Shown here: positions 1-8,306 of the stretch, piece by piece
Position numbering within the stretch: position 1 is the stretch's first letter
Layout of the letters: every line of letters begins with the position of its first letter
Notes under the pieces: model-generated
What the model was told of the DNA's origin: nothing
Seen by the model: the letters and a program-made list of their open reading frames with translations, nothing else
The model's database searches: none
Made by a program: the position numbers and the translations under genes
DNA from: Marinobacter xestospongiae
GTDB lineage: Bacteria > Pseudomonadota > Gammaproteobacteria > Pseudomonadales > Oleiphilaceae
Reading direction: 5' to 3'
Assembly: GCF_023156385.1 (NCBI RefSeq)
Contig: NZ_JAKZAK010000024.1
Span: 24,354-88,353 of the forward strand
Length of the DNA: 64,000 nt

Positions 1-1171
1 TACCATCGAGCTGGTTGACGGGAATATCCACCAGTCCCATGACCGTGGGGACCCCCATGGCCCGAGCCAGGATGGCAACGTGGGAATTTCCGGAACCACG
101 CACCGACACCAGACCCACCAACTGCTCCCGCGGCACTTCGCCCAGCATCGCCGGGGTCAGTTCCTCGCTTACCAGCACGGTGCGATCGGGATAATCCTGC
201 TCCTGCTGGTCACCCTCCTGGAGGTGGGACAGGAGGCGCCGTCCCAGATCACGGATGTCCACCGCCCGTTCCCGCAGGTACAGGTCGTCCATCATCTCGA
301 AGTGACGCACGTACTGCTGCACTACCTGTTTCAGGGCGCCCTGGGCCCACAAGCCTTCCCGGATGCGATTGTTCACTTCCGCCGGCAGGGCGTTATCGCC
401 CAGCATTCTCAGGTACACCTCGAACAGCGCCTGTTCTTCCGGGCGCAACTGGGACGCCAGGCGCCGGGCCACCCGCTCAATGTCCTCGCGGACCGCAGTG
501 ACTGCGCCGGCAAACAGCTGCAGTTCCTGATCGATGTCTTCGGTCTGCTTCTCCGGCACCACATCCAGATCGGCAGCGGGATAGACCACCACGCCCTGGC
601 CGATCGCGACGCCAGGCGCGCCGGCAACCCCGCTGAAACTGACATCTCGGGCCTCTTCGCCGGTCAGGGACAGGCCACTGATCGCCCCGGTCGCTTCACT
701 GTGGGCAATCACCCCCGCCAACTGGGCGGAGACCGTGACCAGGAACGCTTCTTCGCCCTCGTCGAAACAGCGGGAACTCTCGCGCTGTTGTACCACCAGC
801 ACACCCAGTACCCGGCGGTGGTGAATGATCGGCACCCCCAGGAACGATCGGAAGCGTTCTTCACCGGTTTCCGGGAAATAGCGATAACGGGGGTGGGAGG
901 TGGCATCTTCGAGGTTGATGGGCTCTTCACGAGACCCCACCAGCCCGATCAAGCCTTCGGAGTGACCCAGGCTGACCTTGCCCACCGCTTCGCGGTAGAG
1001 CCCTTCGGTCGCCATCAGGATATAGCGGTTGGAAGACGGGTCCAGCAGGTAAACCGAGCATACCTCGGTCTCCATGGCGTTCTGCACCCGCGAAACAATG
1101 ATCTCCAGCGCCTCCTGCAGGTCTCGGGCGCTGTTCACTTCTTGTACCAGATTTCGCAGTATGCCTAGCAT
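1..1171 (-). CDS. ptsP: PtsP, phosphoenolpyruvate-protein phosphotransferase of the nitrogen PTS (3' end outside window)
   Basis: Enzyme I paralogue that takes phosphate from PEP and passes it to NPr (PtsO) in the regulatory nitrogen PTS. About 390 codons are visible from the ATG at 1169-1171; the C-terminal PEP-binding barrel lies beyond the window edge. Residues 1-165 look like a GAF sensor domain (start MLGILRNLVQEV), followed by the enzyme I N-terminal region. Near the edge, the motif NSHVAILAR carries the expected phosphorylated histidine (about residue 364). It lies 18 bp downstream of rppH on the same strand, the usual rppH-ptsP order in gammaproteobacteria, so the two are probably cotranscribed. 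The GAF plus enzyme I architecture separates it from sugar-PTS PtsI. Being cut is due to the window, not a mutation. Confidence 0.94.
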   Translation of the reverse strand, partial: MLGILRNLVQEVNSARDLQEALEIIVSRVQNAMETEVCSVYLLDPSSNRYILMATEGLYREAVGKVSLGHSEGLIGLVGSREEPINLEDATSHPRYRYFPETGEERFRSFLGVPIIHHRRVLGVLVVQQRESSRCFDEGEEAFLVTVSAQLAGVIAHSEATGAISGLSLTGEEARDVSFSGVAGAPGVAIGQGVVVYPAADLDVVPEKQTEDIDQELQLFAGAVTAVREDIERVARRLASQLRPEEQALFEVYLRMLGDNALPAEVNNRIREGLWAQGALKQVVQQYVRHFEMMDDLYLRERAVDIRDLGRRLLSHLQEGDQQEQDYPDRTVLVSEELTPAMLGEVPREQLVGLVSVRGSGNSHVAILARAMGVPTVMGLVDIPVNQLDG

Positions 1172-1189
1172 CGCCGGCTCAGTCCGTCA

Positions 1190-1717
1190 TCATGAATGGG
1201 TATGCTCCCGGAGCCCTGCTTCACCGCGACGAAACCGCTCCAGGTCATGGAACAGTCGTGGTGCCAGCTCCCTGAGTGCGCGTCGGTAAACCTCGCGTTT
1301 AAAGGAAACCACCTGGCCCAGAGGGTACCAATAACTTACCCACTGCCAGCCATCAAATTCCGGAGAATCGGTTCCATCGACACGCACCTGCGCGTCCGGC
1401 GAAAGCATCCGCAACAGGAACCACTTTTGCTTCTGGCCTACGCAGACCGGGTGCGAATTGTGTCGCACCATGCGTCGCGGAAGCCGATAGCGTAGCCAGC
1501 CCCGAGTACAGCTGATGATCTCGACATCGGCCGCACTGAGGCCCACTTCTTCCGCCAGTTCCCGATATAACGCCTCTTCCGGTGACTCATCGTGCTTGAT
1601 GCCACCCTGGGGAAACTGCCAGGAATCCTGCCCAATTCGCCTTGCCCAGAGGACTTCCCCCCGGTGGTTCGCCAAAATGATTCCGACGTTGGGCCTGAAA
1701 CCATCTGCATCGATCAC
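1190..1717 (-). CDS. rppH: RppH, RNA 5'-pyrophosphohydrolase (Nudix)
   Basis: Removes pyrophosphate from the 5' end of triphosphorylated mRNA, starting RNase E-dependent decay. The protein is 175 aa, normal for the family. The Nudix box is complete (GGIKHDESPEEALYRELAEE then VGL, about residues 37-59). The start GFRPNVGIIL is typical. I chose the GTG at 1715-1717 (VIDADGFRPNVG) because it matches the family's N-terminus; the open frame extends 83 codons upstream but that part has no family character. It sits directly upstream of ptsP. A frame-shifted open frame across the same region is a shadow. Confidence 0.94.
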   Translation of the reverse strand: MIDADGFRPNVGIILANHRGEVLWARRIGQDSWQFPQGGIKHDESPEEALYRELAEEVGLSAADVEIISCTRGWLRYRLPRRMVRHNSHPVCVGQKQKWFLLRMLSPDAQVRVDGTDSPEFDGWQWVSYWYPLGQVVSFKREVYRRALRELAPRLFHDLERFRRGEAGLREHTHS

Positions 1718-1986
1718 GGCACAGCCCTCTGATTCATCTGTACTCGACGCTCCGGACCCGCCCTGCCCCTGACCGGGGTGGCAACTGGCACCGGAGCCTG
1801 AGAACAAGCACTCCCTAGAGTGCGGTTCTTGTCGGTAAAAATTGTCCAAGTTAGCTTCATTCTTACAGAAAGCCCAGGATTCGGCAAACCACGCCGGCCC
1901 CTGCAAAGGCCGTGATACACTGGCGGTTTGCCGCCGGTATGGCAGCCACCAATCATCCGAATTCAAACCAACCGAAGGAGTACCCG

Positions 1987-2643
1987 GTGACTCTCGCCAT
2001 CTTTGACTTGGACAAGACCCTGCTCGCGGGTGACAGCGATCACGCCTGGGGGGAGTTCCTGGTGGAACAGGGCATTGTCGACGCCGAACTTTACCGCCGT
2101 GAGAACGACCGCTTCTATCAGGAGTACCTCAGCGGCCAGCTCGATATCGAGGATTACCTGAGTTTCGCCCTGGCCCCACTGGCTGCCCACGATATGGCGC
2201 AGCTCCAGCAATGGCGTGAACAGTTCCTGGCAGAAAAGATCCGGCCCATGATGCAGACCAAGGCGACCGATCTGATCGACCAGCACCGCAATCAGGGCCA
2301 TACCCTGATGATTATTACCGCCACCAACCGTTTCATCACCGAGCCCGTCGCCGGGTTACTGGGCATTGAGCACCTGATCGCCACCGACCCGGAGCTGCAG
2401 GATGGCCGCTATACCGGCCGGGTAGCTGGCACGCCCAGTTTCCGCGACGGCAAGGTCAGCCGGTTGAACAGCTGGCTCGACGAACACAGTGCCAATCTGG
2501 AGGGCGCCTGGTTCTACAGCGATTCCCACAATGACCTGCCACTGTTGCGCCAAGTGGCCAACCCGGTGGCGGTCGACCCGGACCCGGAACTCCAGCGCAC
2601 CGCCCAGCAACAGGGCTGGCCGATTCTGTCACTGCGAGACTGA
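1987..2643 (+). CDS. HAD-superfamily IB hydrolase (phosphoserine phosphatase-like)
   Basis: A cytoplasmic 218-aa phosphatase of the HAD IB subfamily. Visible motifs are the nucleophile DLDKT (Asp7/Asp9), motif II in MIITATN, and the metal-binding SDSHNDLPLL near the C-terminus. The start is the GTG at 1987, with a strong AAGGAG ribosome site at 1975-1980; an upstream in-frame ATG is less well placed. It is divergent from rppH. Relatives are often annotated as HAD-IB or SerB-like hydrolases. The substrate cannot be read from sequence: the cap region differs from true SerB, and small phosphomonoesters such as histidinol phosphate or phosphoserine are only possibilities. Confidence 0.85.
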   Translation: MTLAIFDLDKTLLAGDSDHAWGEFLVEQGIVDAELYRRENDRFYQEYLSGQLDIEDYLSFALAPLAAHDMAQLQQWREQFLAEKIRPMMQTKATDLIDQHRNQGHTLMIITATNRFITEPVAGLLGIEHLIATDPELQDGRYTGRVAGTPSFRDGKVSRLNSWLDEHSANLEGAWFYSDSHNDLPLLRQVANPVAVDPDPELQRTAQQQGWPILSLRD

Positions 2644-2655
2644 CGGACCCGCGAC

Positions 2656-3444
2656 ATGACCCTACGTCCCGCCACGATTGCCCTGGCCACCGTCTTGCTG
2701 GCGGCGTGCAACCCGCCCGCGGAGCCTCCGCCAGCCCAACCGGGCTCATCCGCCGCGCCCACGCCCGAGGTGAGTGCCCGCAGCGACAGGGCCTGCCAAC
2801 TGGCGACCGATCTGGAGCAGCAGATCCGGCACTTCGTCTCAGAACCTGAGACAGCCCGCCTGATGGATGTCCGCGCGGCCTGGCGACAGGCCCATGAGCA
2901 GTATCGTCTGGTCTGGTCCGACTACCAGCAGGCAGGGTTAACGCTGCCCCAGCACGGCGATGACCGGGACACCCTGGATGCCTGGCCGATGCTCCCGGGG
3001 TACCTGGATCAGGTACCAAGCTATCCCAAGAGCGGCCTGGTACACGCCGACCTCGCGCTGTCGCAGAGCTTTCTGGCGCTCGAACACCAGTCCACCGACT
3101 TCCACTATCTCACCCGGGGCTTTCATCCTATCGAGTTTCTGCTGTGGGGGGAGCCGGCAGAGGCCGCTGCCGACCGGATAAAGCATTTCGTCAGCCCGGA
3201 GCCGGCACCGGCCATTGACGCAGCCCAGCGGCGAAGACAGTTATTGGGGCTGATGGCGGAGGACCTGACCGCACAGCTGCAGACCGTGTGCCGCCCTTCA
3301 GAGCAGGGAAAACTGAGCCAGGCGCTGGCAAGTCAGGAAACGGTGATCAAGCTGACCACCGTCGCCAACGACGTCGATCACGGAGGCTGGTCACAGCAAC
3401 CGGCCGCCGATGGTGGCGCGGCGTCAGAAGAAGCCGGTCAGTGA
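2656..3444 (+). CDS. Imelysin-like periplasmic lipoprotein
   Basis: A 262-aa exported lipoprotein: the signal peptide ends in the lipobox LLAAC (Cys near residue 18), followed by a Pro/Ala-rich linker. Around residues 155-168 the motif GFHPIEFLLWG matches the GxHxxE signature of imelysin-like (insulin-cleaving/EfeO-M75) proteins. Family members bind metal or take part in iron uptake in some bacteria; peptidase activity is not generally shown. The gene starts 12 bp after the HAD hydrolase, so an operon is likely. Its last 21 bp overlap the end of rlmI on the other strand. No iron transporter is adjacent, so the role is uncertain. Confidence 0.72.
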   Translation: MTLRPATIALATVLLAACNPPAEPPPAQPGSSAAPTPEVSARSDRACQLATDLEQQIRHFVSEPETARLMDVRAAWRQAHEQYRLVWSDYQQAGLTLPQHGDDRDTLDAWPMLPGYLDQVPSYPKSGLVHADLALSQSFLALEHQSTDFHYLTRGFHPIEFLLWGEPAEAAADRIKHFVSPEPAPAIDAAQRRRQLLGLMAEDLTAQLQTVCRPSEQGKLSQALASQETVIKLTTVANDVDHGGWSQQPAADGGAASEEAGQ

Positions 3445-4620
3445 ACGGACGAAGCAGGCCTTTATGTAATCGGTTTCCGGAATGCCGGGGATGGTTGGGT
3501 GATCCGGCGCCTGATGGCCCTGCTCCAGCAACTGCACAAAGCGGTCAATCTTGCGGCCACTGCCACGAATGATGTCCACCAGTCGGTCCTGGGACAGGTG
3601 CATGGAACAGGACGCCGACACCAGAACGCCGTCCCGGGCAAGTAACCGCAGTCCAAGCTGGTTTAGACGGGCGTAAGCCTGCTCACCGGCTTTCTGGTCC
3701 CGGCGACGGGGAATCAGCGCTGGCGGATCAAGCACCACCACATCGAATTTTTCCTTCTCCGCCGTCAACGCCTTAAGGGCATCAAAGGCGTCACCTTCCA
3801 GTGTGTCGACGGTGTCGAGTCCGTTCAGTCCGGCGTTGTGATGAACCGCCTCGATGGCCACCGGAGAACTGTCAACACAGGTCACAGCGCTGGCGCCAGC
3901 GGCGGCGGCCTGAATGCCCCAACCACCGACATAACTGAACACATCCAGCACACGCTTGCCGGCAACATAAGACTGCAGCCGCTGACGGTTCATCCGGTGA
4001 TCGTAGAACCAGCCGGTTTTCTGGCCACCTGCCAGGGGTACCTCAAAACGAACGCCATTCTCGATGACCGACAGGGTCTGTTGTTCCGGCCCATGGGCCT
4101 GCTCAATGTAGCTCTCCAGCCCTTCCACCGAGCGCATCTTGCCGTCGTTCTTGAGCACAATGGCCGCCGGCTGCACCAGGCGCTGGATTGCCCGAACAAT
4201 GGCGTCCTTCATGGATTCCATGCCGGCGGTGGAAATCTGCACCACCACGGTGTCGCCAAAACGGTCCACCACCAGCCCGGACAGGCCATCGCTATCGCCA
4301 AACACCCAACGGTAGAAGGGCTCAGCGAACAGCCGCTGACGCATCGACAGGGCGGCCTCCAGACGCTGGGTCAACCGCTGGGGCGTCATACCATGAGCCG
4401 GGGCGCGACTGATCAGCCGCCCACAGATAAGAGCATGGGGATTGACGAACAGGGTACCCAGCGGCCGGTCAGATGCCGACCGCAACTCGGCCTGGCTTCC
4501 AGCCTCAAAGTCCGTCAACGGCGAACGCCGGGTATCCACCTCGTTGCTGTAAACCCAGAGGTGACCCGCCTTGATACGACGCTCAGCGCCCTTGCGGAGA
4601 TAGAGAACCGGAAACTTCAT
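3424..4620 (-). CDS. rlmI: Class I SAM-dependent rRNA methyltransferase, RlmI type (23S rRNA m5C1962)
   Basis: 398 aa, matching RlmI (about 396 aa). An N-terminal PUA domain (VLYLRKGAERRIKAGHLWVY, residues about 4-23) precedes a Rossmann methyltransferase domain with VLDVFSYVGGWG as the SAM-binding motif I, DPPALIPRR as motif IV, and the catalytic Cys in SASCSMHL. RlmI methylates C1962 of 23S rRNA. The start is the ATG at 4618-4620 (MKFPVLYL); a 13-codon extension has no family match. It is divergent from the HDOD gene and overlaps the imelysin-like gene tail to tail by 21 bp. The distinction from RlmK/RlmL-like relatives rests on length and domain order. Confidence 0.88.
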   Translation of the reverse strand: MKFPVLYLRKGAERRIKAGHLWVYSNEVDTRRSPLTDFEAGSQAELRSASDRPLGTLFVNPHALICGRLISRAPAHGMTPQRLTQRLEAALSMRQRLFAEPFYRWVFGDSDGLSGLVVDRFGDTVVVQISTAGMESMKDAIVRAIQRLVQPAAIVLKNDGKMRSVEGLESYIEQAHGPEQQTLSVIENGVRFEVPLAGGQKTGWFYDHRMNRQRLQSYVAGKRVLDVFSYVGGWGIQAAAAGASAVTCVDSSPVAIEAVHHNAGLNGLDTVDTLEGDAFDALKALTAEKEKFDVVVLDPPALIPRRRDQKAGEQAYARLNQLGLRLLARDGVLVSASCSMHLSQDRLVDIIRGSGRKIDRFVQLLEQGHQAPDHPTIPGIPETDYIKACFVRSLTGFF

Positions 4621-4650
4621 CACTGCACCTGCTTCATCAAAAGAGCGCGG

Positions 4651-4656
4651 ATTATA
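4651..4656 (-). promoter_or_regulatory. Candidate -10 element for rlmI
   Basis: The minus strand reads GTGTATAATCCGC, a perfect TATAAT 31 bp upstream of the rlmI ATG. The -35 position has no TTGACA-like hexamer but coincides with the palindrome at 4660-4682, so activity may depend on a bound protein. Inferred from sequence only. Confidence 0.4.
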
Positions 4657-4659
4657 CAC

Positions 4660-4682
4660 AACCCCACCCCATCGGTGGGGTT
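4660..4682. repeat. Perfect 9-bp inverted repeat in the rlmI/HDOD divergent region
   Basis: Arms AACCCCACC and GGTGGGGTT are separated by 5 bp. It lies immediately upstream of the candidate rlmI -10, covering the -35 zone, and has no T-run on either side, so an operator is more likely than a terminator. Confidence 0.6.
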
Positions 4683-4697
4683 GGAGCGGTAGGCAAA

Positions 4698-4731
4698 CAC
4701 CGTTACAGACTCACCGGTCACTGTAACGGTG
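4698..4731. repeat. Perfect 11-bp inverted repeat upstream of the HDOD gene
   Basis: CACCGTTACAG (4698-4708) and CTGTAACGGTG (4721-4731) are perfect inverted copies separated by 12 bp; the spacer itself contains ACCGGT. Spacing of about two helical turns between arm centres, and the position between divergent promoters, suggest a dimeric regulator site. No T-run follows. Confidence 0.6.
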
Positions 4732-4785
4732 CTGCTGCGTCTGTGAGATTAGACTGTGAAAGCCGACAGCGTCGAGACATCAACC

Positions 4786-5658
4786 ATGCCGCCACAACTA
4801 ACCGACGAACAGATCCAGCATGTTCTGCAAGGTATCCGGGTTCCGCCCCAGCCCCAGATTCTGGTAGACCTGCAGATGGAGCAGGCCATGCCCTCCTCCG
4901 ACAACAGCCAGATCGCCCGCCTGATTCGCCAGGATGTTTCGCTGTCCGGGATGATGCTGAAATTCGTAAACTCACCGTTCTACAGCCTCAAGAACAAGAT
5001 CACCTCCATTGAGCAGGCCCTGGACCTTCTCGGACCAACCACGGTGGTCAATATCGTCAATGGCCTGTCCATCAAGGGCGAGATGTCCGACGAGGCCATC
5101 GTCCGCCTGACCCGGTTCTGGGACACGGCGACCGACATCGCCATGGCCTCCGCCACCATCGCCAAGCAGATTGGCGCCCGAAATCCGGACGAAGCCTACG
5201 CTCTCGGCCTGTTCCACAACGCCGGCATACCGCTGATGCTGACCCGCTTCCGGGACTACGAGGATGTGATGATCGAGGCCTATGGTCAGTCCGAGACCGC
5301 CATCACGGACACCGAGAACCGCTATTTCAACACCAACCATGCAGTCGTGGGCTATTACACCGCCAAATCCTGGAACCTGCCCCGCCATATCTGTGAAACG
5401 ATCGCCGAGCACCACGGTAGCGACCGCATCTTCTGCAACGGCGATAGCACCCAGGGCCAGAAGAAAACCCTGCTGGCAATCCTCAAGATTGCCGAACACC
5501 TGTGCGGCAACTACCGCATTCTGGGGCAACAGTCAGACGATTATGAATGGCGGCGAATTGAAAAGGGCGTGCTGGAATACGTGGGGCTGAGTTCGTACGA
5601 CCTGGAAACCATGGCCGAGAACTTTCGGGATCTGGGGATCGAGATTCACGGGCACTGA
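4786..5658 (+). CDS. HDOD domain protein (signalling/regulatory)
   Basis: A 290-aa cytoplasmic protein made almost entirely of an HDOD domain, a degenerate HD-type fold used in signalling and gene regulation. Recognisable segments are LPPQP-like VPPQPQILVDL, the DVSLSGMMLKFVNSPFY block, SIEQALDLLG, GLFHNAGIPLML and CETIAEHHGSD. Typical HDOD proteins lack the full HD metal site, so phosphodiesterase activity is not expected. I prefer the ATG at 4786 (MPPQLTDEQ); a GTG at 4756 would add 10 residues and cannot be excluded. It stands alone, divergent from rlmI and downstream of two palindromes. Confidence 0.85.
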   Translation: MPPQLTDEQIQHVLQGIRVPPQPQILVDLQMEQAMPSSDNSQIARLIRQDVSLSGMMLKFVNSPFYSLKNKITSIEQALDLLGPTTVVNIVNGLSIKGEMSDEAIVRLTRFWDTATDIAMASATIAKQIGARNPDEAYALGLFHNAGIPLMLTRFRDYEDVMIEAYGQSETAITDTENRYFNTNHAVVGYYTAKSWNLPRHICETIAEHHGSDRIFCNGDSTQGQKKTLLAILKIAEHLCGNYRILGQQSDDYEWRRIEKGVLEYVGLSSYDLETMAENFRDLGIEIHGH

Positions 5659-5734
5659 CCCCGATCAAGACAAACGGGCACCCGGCATAATGAGAACCAG
5701 AGCCCGGACGCATCGGCGCCCGGGCATTCAGGGA

Positions 5735-6127
5735 TTACTCCTGCTCAGCCACTTTCTCGGCGTAAGCTTCGGCATCCAGCAGACTGTCCAGCTCACCGGT
5801 ATCCGCCAACCGGACCTTGAACAGCCAACCGTCACCATACGGATCTTCGTTCACTTTCTCCGGCTCGTCTTCGAGACTCTCGTTGATCGCCAGTACCTCG
5901 CCGGTGACCGGGCTGAAGACGTCCGAAGCGGACTTGACGGATTCCGCCACACCGGCTTCCTCTCCGCCGTTAACGGTCGCACCGACCTCCGGCAGACCGA
6001 TGTAGACAACGTCGCCCAGCTGTTCCTGGGCAAAGTCGGTGATGCCGACGGTAGCGGTTCCATCACCCTCATCCCGAACCCACTGATGGGTCTCGATGTA
6101 TTTTACGTTGGCAGGCATTTCGCTCAT
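5735..6127 (-). CDS. gcvH: GcvH, glycine cleavage system H protein
   Basis: 130-aa lipoyl carrier of the glycine cleavage complex; it shuttles the aminomethyl group between P, T and L proteins. The lipoylated lysine is Lys65 in AESVKSASDV, and the family blocks VGITDFAQEQLGDVVYIGLP and NEDPYGDGWLFKV are intact. It is a single gene here: no gcvT or gcvP lies in the window, so the system is split in the genome. The 73-bp upstream gap is too short for a glycine riboswitch and I see none. Confidence 0.97.
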   Translation of the reverse strand: MSEMPANVKYIETHQWVRDEGDGTATVGITDFAQEQLGDVVYIGLPEVGATVNGGEEAGVAESVKSASDVFSPVTGEVLAINESLEDEPEKVNEDPYGDGWLFKVRLADTGELDSLLDAEAYAEKVAEQE

Positions 6128-6200
6128 TTTTGGTGTTCCTTGGCGTGCTTTTTCGCGCAGTTTACCCGAAGTTACCGGAAAGACTCCACGCTACCGGTGC

Positions 6201-6800
6201 CTAATCAGCAACCTTGGGAGCCTGGCCCATGCCCAGGAATGCCAACATCGCGGGCACGACCCGCTCCAGCCGCTGAAAACGGTGATCACCGCCGGGCTGA
6301 ATCCAGCTGGGCACGCCCCGGTAGTAGGCCAGAGCGTCCCGATAATCGAGGGTTTCGTCACCGGTTTGTAGCAACAATAGCAGATTCTCGGGGGCGCTCA
6401 GGCTCTCGGGCTCCAACACCTTCAGGGCGGCCATGTGGGCCTCGGTCAGGGTGTAGTGTTCGTCGGTGTAGGGGTTGTACTGGGCCCCCAGGTAATCCCA
6501 GAGCAGATCGTAGGGACGCACCGCCGGGTTGATCAGTGCTGCCGGCACATCGAACCGCTGGCTGAGGGCGGTTGCGTAAAAGCCCCCGAGGGAACTGCCG
6601 ATCAATCCCAGCGGCTGCCCCGCGCGCGCCTGAATCAGGTCGGCCGCCCGCGAGTAGGCCTGATCCGGATCAAACCCCAGCTCCGGCACGATCAGCTCAA
6701 TACCGGGATGGAGCTGTGGCAGCCAGTCGCGCAGTTCACTGGCCTTTTGCGACCTGGGGGAACTGTTGAATCCGTGCAGATAGAGAATGGTGGCAGACAA
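6201..6800 (-). CDS. yqiA: YqiA-type esterase (alpha/beta hydrolase)
   Basis: 199-aa alpha/beta hydrolase, the same size as E. coli YqiA. Visible elements: N-terminal ILYLHGFNSSP, nucleophile elbow GSSLGG (Ser about 69), acid in TGDETLDY and catalytic His in GGDHRF. YqiA hydrolyses short acyl esters in vitro; the natural substrate is unknown. It follows cpdA by 2 bp on the same strand, the conserved cpdA-yqiA order (often followed by parE elsewhere; parE is not here), so the two are cotranscribed. Confidence 0.88.
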   Translation of the reverse strand: MSATILYLHGFNSSPRSQKASELRDWLPQLHPGIELIVPELGFDPDQAYSRAADLIQARAGQPLGLIGSSLGGFYATALSQRFDVPAALINPAVRPYDLLWDYLGAQYNPYTDEHYTLTEAHMAALKVLEPESLSAPENLLLLLQTGDETLDYRDALAYYRGVPSWIQPGGDHRFQRLERVVPAMLAFLGMGQAPKVAD

Positions 6801-6802
6801 CG

Positions 6803-7606
6803 TCAGTACCCGGTGCTGTCGAGGTCAATGGAAAACTCGAAGTTCTCGGCCCGCACCACATCGGTGGCCAGCGCGCCATCCGGATGGAGTTCGAACCAGC
6901 GGTAACCCGGTGCCAGGTCCGCCACCGCAAAATCGGCCGATCCCGCCGCGAACTGAATGCAGGTGGAAGGCGAGGCCAGCAGGCGCACGTCCCCGCGTTG
7001 CTGATCCAGGGGCTGATGGATATGCCCCCACAGCACCACTCTGACCTGGGGAAAACGATCAACGATGGCCCAGAAGGCATCCCGGTTCCTGAGGCCGATG
7101 TTGTCCATCCAGCGGGAGCCCACATCCACCGGATGGTGATGCAGGGCGATCATGGTAGGCAGCTCCGGTGACCGGGCCAGAGCCCGCTCAAGAAACGCCA
7201 GTTCCCGGTCTGAGAGTTCGCCATGGACGTGCCCCGGCACCGAGGAATCCAACAGCAGGAATTGCCAGCCCCCCATCACAAGCTGCTTCTGGCCACCGAC
7301 CGCGCCGGCCGCATGCCCCAGCACCACCGCATCATCATGGTTGCCCGGCAGCCATAGCGCCGGACACGCAAATTGCGCCAAACGCTCTGTCAGCACCTGA
7401 TAGGCTTCGGCGGAACTGTCCTGGGCCAGATCACCGGTTGCCAGAATCAGGTCCGGTTCCCGGCCATCCACCTGTACCTGGGCGATGACAGCATCCAGAC
7501 TGTCTCGGGTATTGACCCCCAACAGCTCCCCGTGCGGGTCCGCCATCAGATGGGGGTCCGTCAGCTGCAGCACCTGCAAGGGACGATTGGGCTTTGATTG
7601 GGTCAT
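6803..7606 (-). CDS. cpdA: CpdA, 3',5'-cAMP phosphodiesterase
   Basis: 267-aa class III cyclic nucleotide phosphodiesterase of the calcineurin fold. All metal-binding motifs are present in order: DPHL, GDLAQD, GNHDD, HHHP and GHIHQ. It lowers cAMP and so tunes CRP-dependent genes. Start is the ATG at 7604-7606 with AGGTG just upstream. It forms a two-gene unit with yqiA. The 213-bp region upstream (7607-7819) is noticeably AT-richer, contains a short palindrome with TTAGCC/GGCTAA arms near 7735-7750 and probably holds the promoter, but I cannot assign -35/-10 boxes. Confidence 0.92.
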   Translation of the reverse strand: MTQSKPNRPLQVLQLTDPHLMADPHGELLGVNTRDSLDAVIAQVQVDGREPDLILATGDLAQDSSAEAYQVLTERLAQFACPALWLPGNHDDAVVLGHAAGAVGGQKQLVMGGWQFLLLDSSVPGHVHGELSDRELAFLERALARSPELPTMIALHHHPVDVGSRWMDNIGLRNRDAFWAIVDRFPQVRVVLWGHIHQPLDQQRGDVRLLASPSTCIQFAAGSADFAVADLAPGYRWFELHPDGALATDVVRAENFEFSIDLDSTGY

Positions 7607-7819
7607 GACACCTGGCTATCCGGCAGAGCGTACTACCACCTTGCAGTACGTTTCAGACCGAGGTTATTGACTTTATTGGCAAGTTTCCTGAATAACGGTC
7701 ACATTCTGTTCAATGTGGCGTCTGTAGCGCCTTAGCCTTTAGGCTAATACGATCCTTCAGGAAGCACCAGAGCGGCACCCCGCCCGTGAGGCCAGACCGG
7801 GAACCCAGCGTTAAAGGAT

Positions 7820-8305
7820 CTAGGGCGCCTCACGCCTGGCAGGCCCCAGGTTGAGCTCAAACGGCGTATGGCCAAACTTGAGGCAGTAATCGAGCCAGTC
7901 CGCCAGGAAACTGTTGACCTGTACCTTTTCATCCGGGTGATGCATGTAGCGATTGGGGTAGTCGTTGACCGGCGCAATACGGCGGTCACGATAGCAGCTG
8001 ATCACCTCCGCCAGGCTGGCGTCGTGGTATACCCGTACCGTCAGTTGCGGGTTGTTGAGCCAGCGACCACTGTTGTGGACCTGCTCAAGATAGAGGGTCT
8101 CGGTGTAGCGGGCGGCCTGCAGAACTTCAATACGCACCCGGCCCAGATAGAGATCGCCCCGATGCAACTCGAACTCAGACACCGGGCGTTCTTCCTGCTC
8201 CAGGTGGCGCAGCCGCTGCAGGCGCCGATAGTTTCCCTCTCCCAGCGCGCCCAGTCGCCGCAGGTCCGGAACATAACGCTTGGGCTTCATTACCCACTCG
8301 GTCAT
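7820..8305 (-). CDS. DUF1249 family protein
   Basis: About 161 aa of the conserved DUF1249 family (YqiB in E. coli), function unknown. The family's charged C-terminal block VIRIDYKFG-like region appears here as RVYHDASLAEVISCYRDRR, and the tail carries MHHPDEKVQVNSFLADWLDYC. It starts 1 bp after the nudF stop, and the gene order nudF-DUF1249-cpdA-yqiA is the classic E. coli nudF-yqiB-cpdA-yqiA arrangement, so all four probably form one transcription unit with an internal promoter before cpdA. An alternative ATG at 8290 (MKPKRYVPDL) is equally possible. Confidence 0.88.
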   Translation of the reverse strand: MTEWVMKPKRYVPDLRRLGALGEGNYRRLQRLRHLEQEERPVSEFELHRGDLYLGRVRIEVLQAARYTETLYLEQVHNSGRWLNNPQLTVRVYHDASLAEVISCYRDRRIAPVNDYPNRYMHHPDEKVQVNSFLADWLDYCLKFGHTPFELNLGPARREAP

Positions 8306-8306
8306 C

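Noticed and set aside
80..1168. Plus-strand frame over the window start
   Set aside because: Opposite strand carries PtsP with GAF and enzyme I motifs.
6128..6200. Glycine riboswitch upstream of gcvH
   Set aside because: The gap is only 73 bp and shows no paired glycine aptamer motif.
7735..7750. TTAGCC/GGCTAA hairpin as terminator of DUF1249
   Set aside because: Six-bp stem, no T-run, and 70-85 bp after the stop; kept only as a note.
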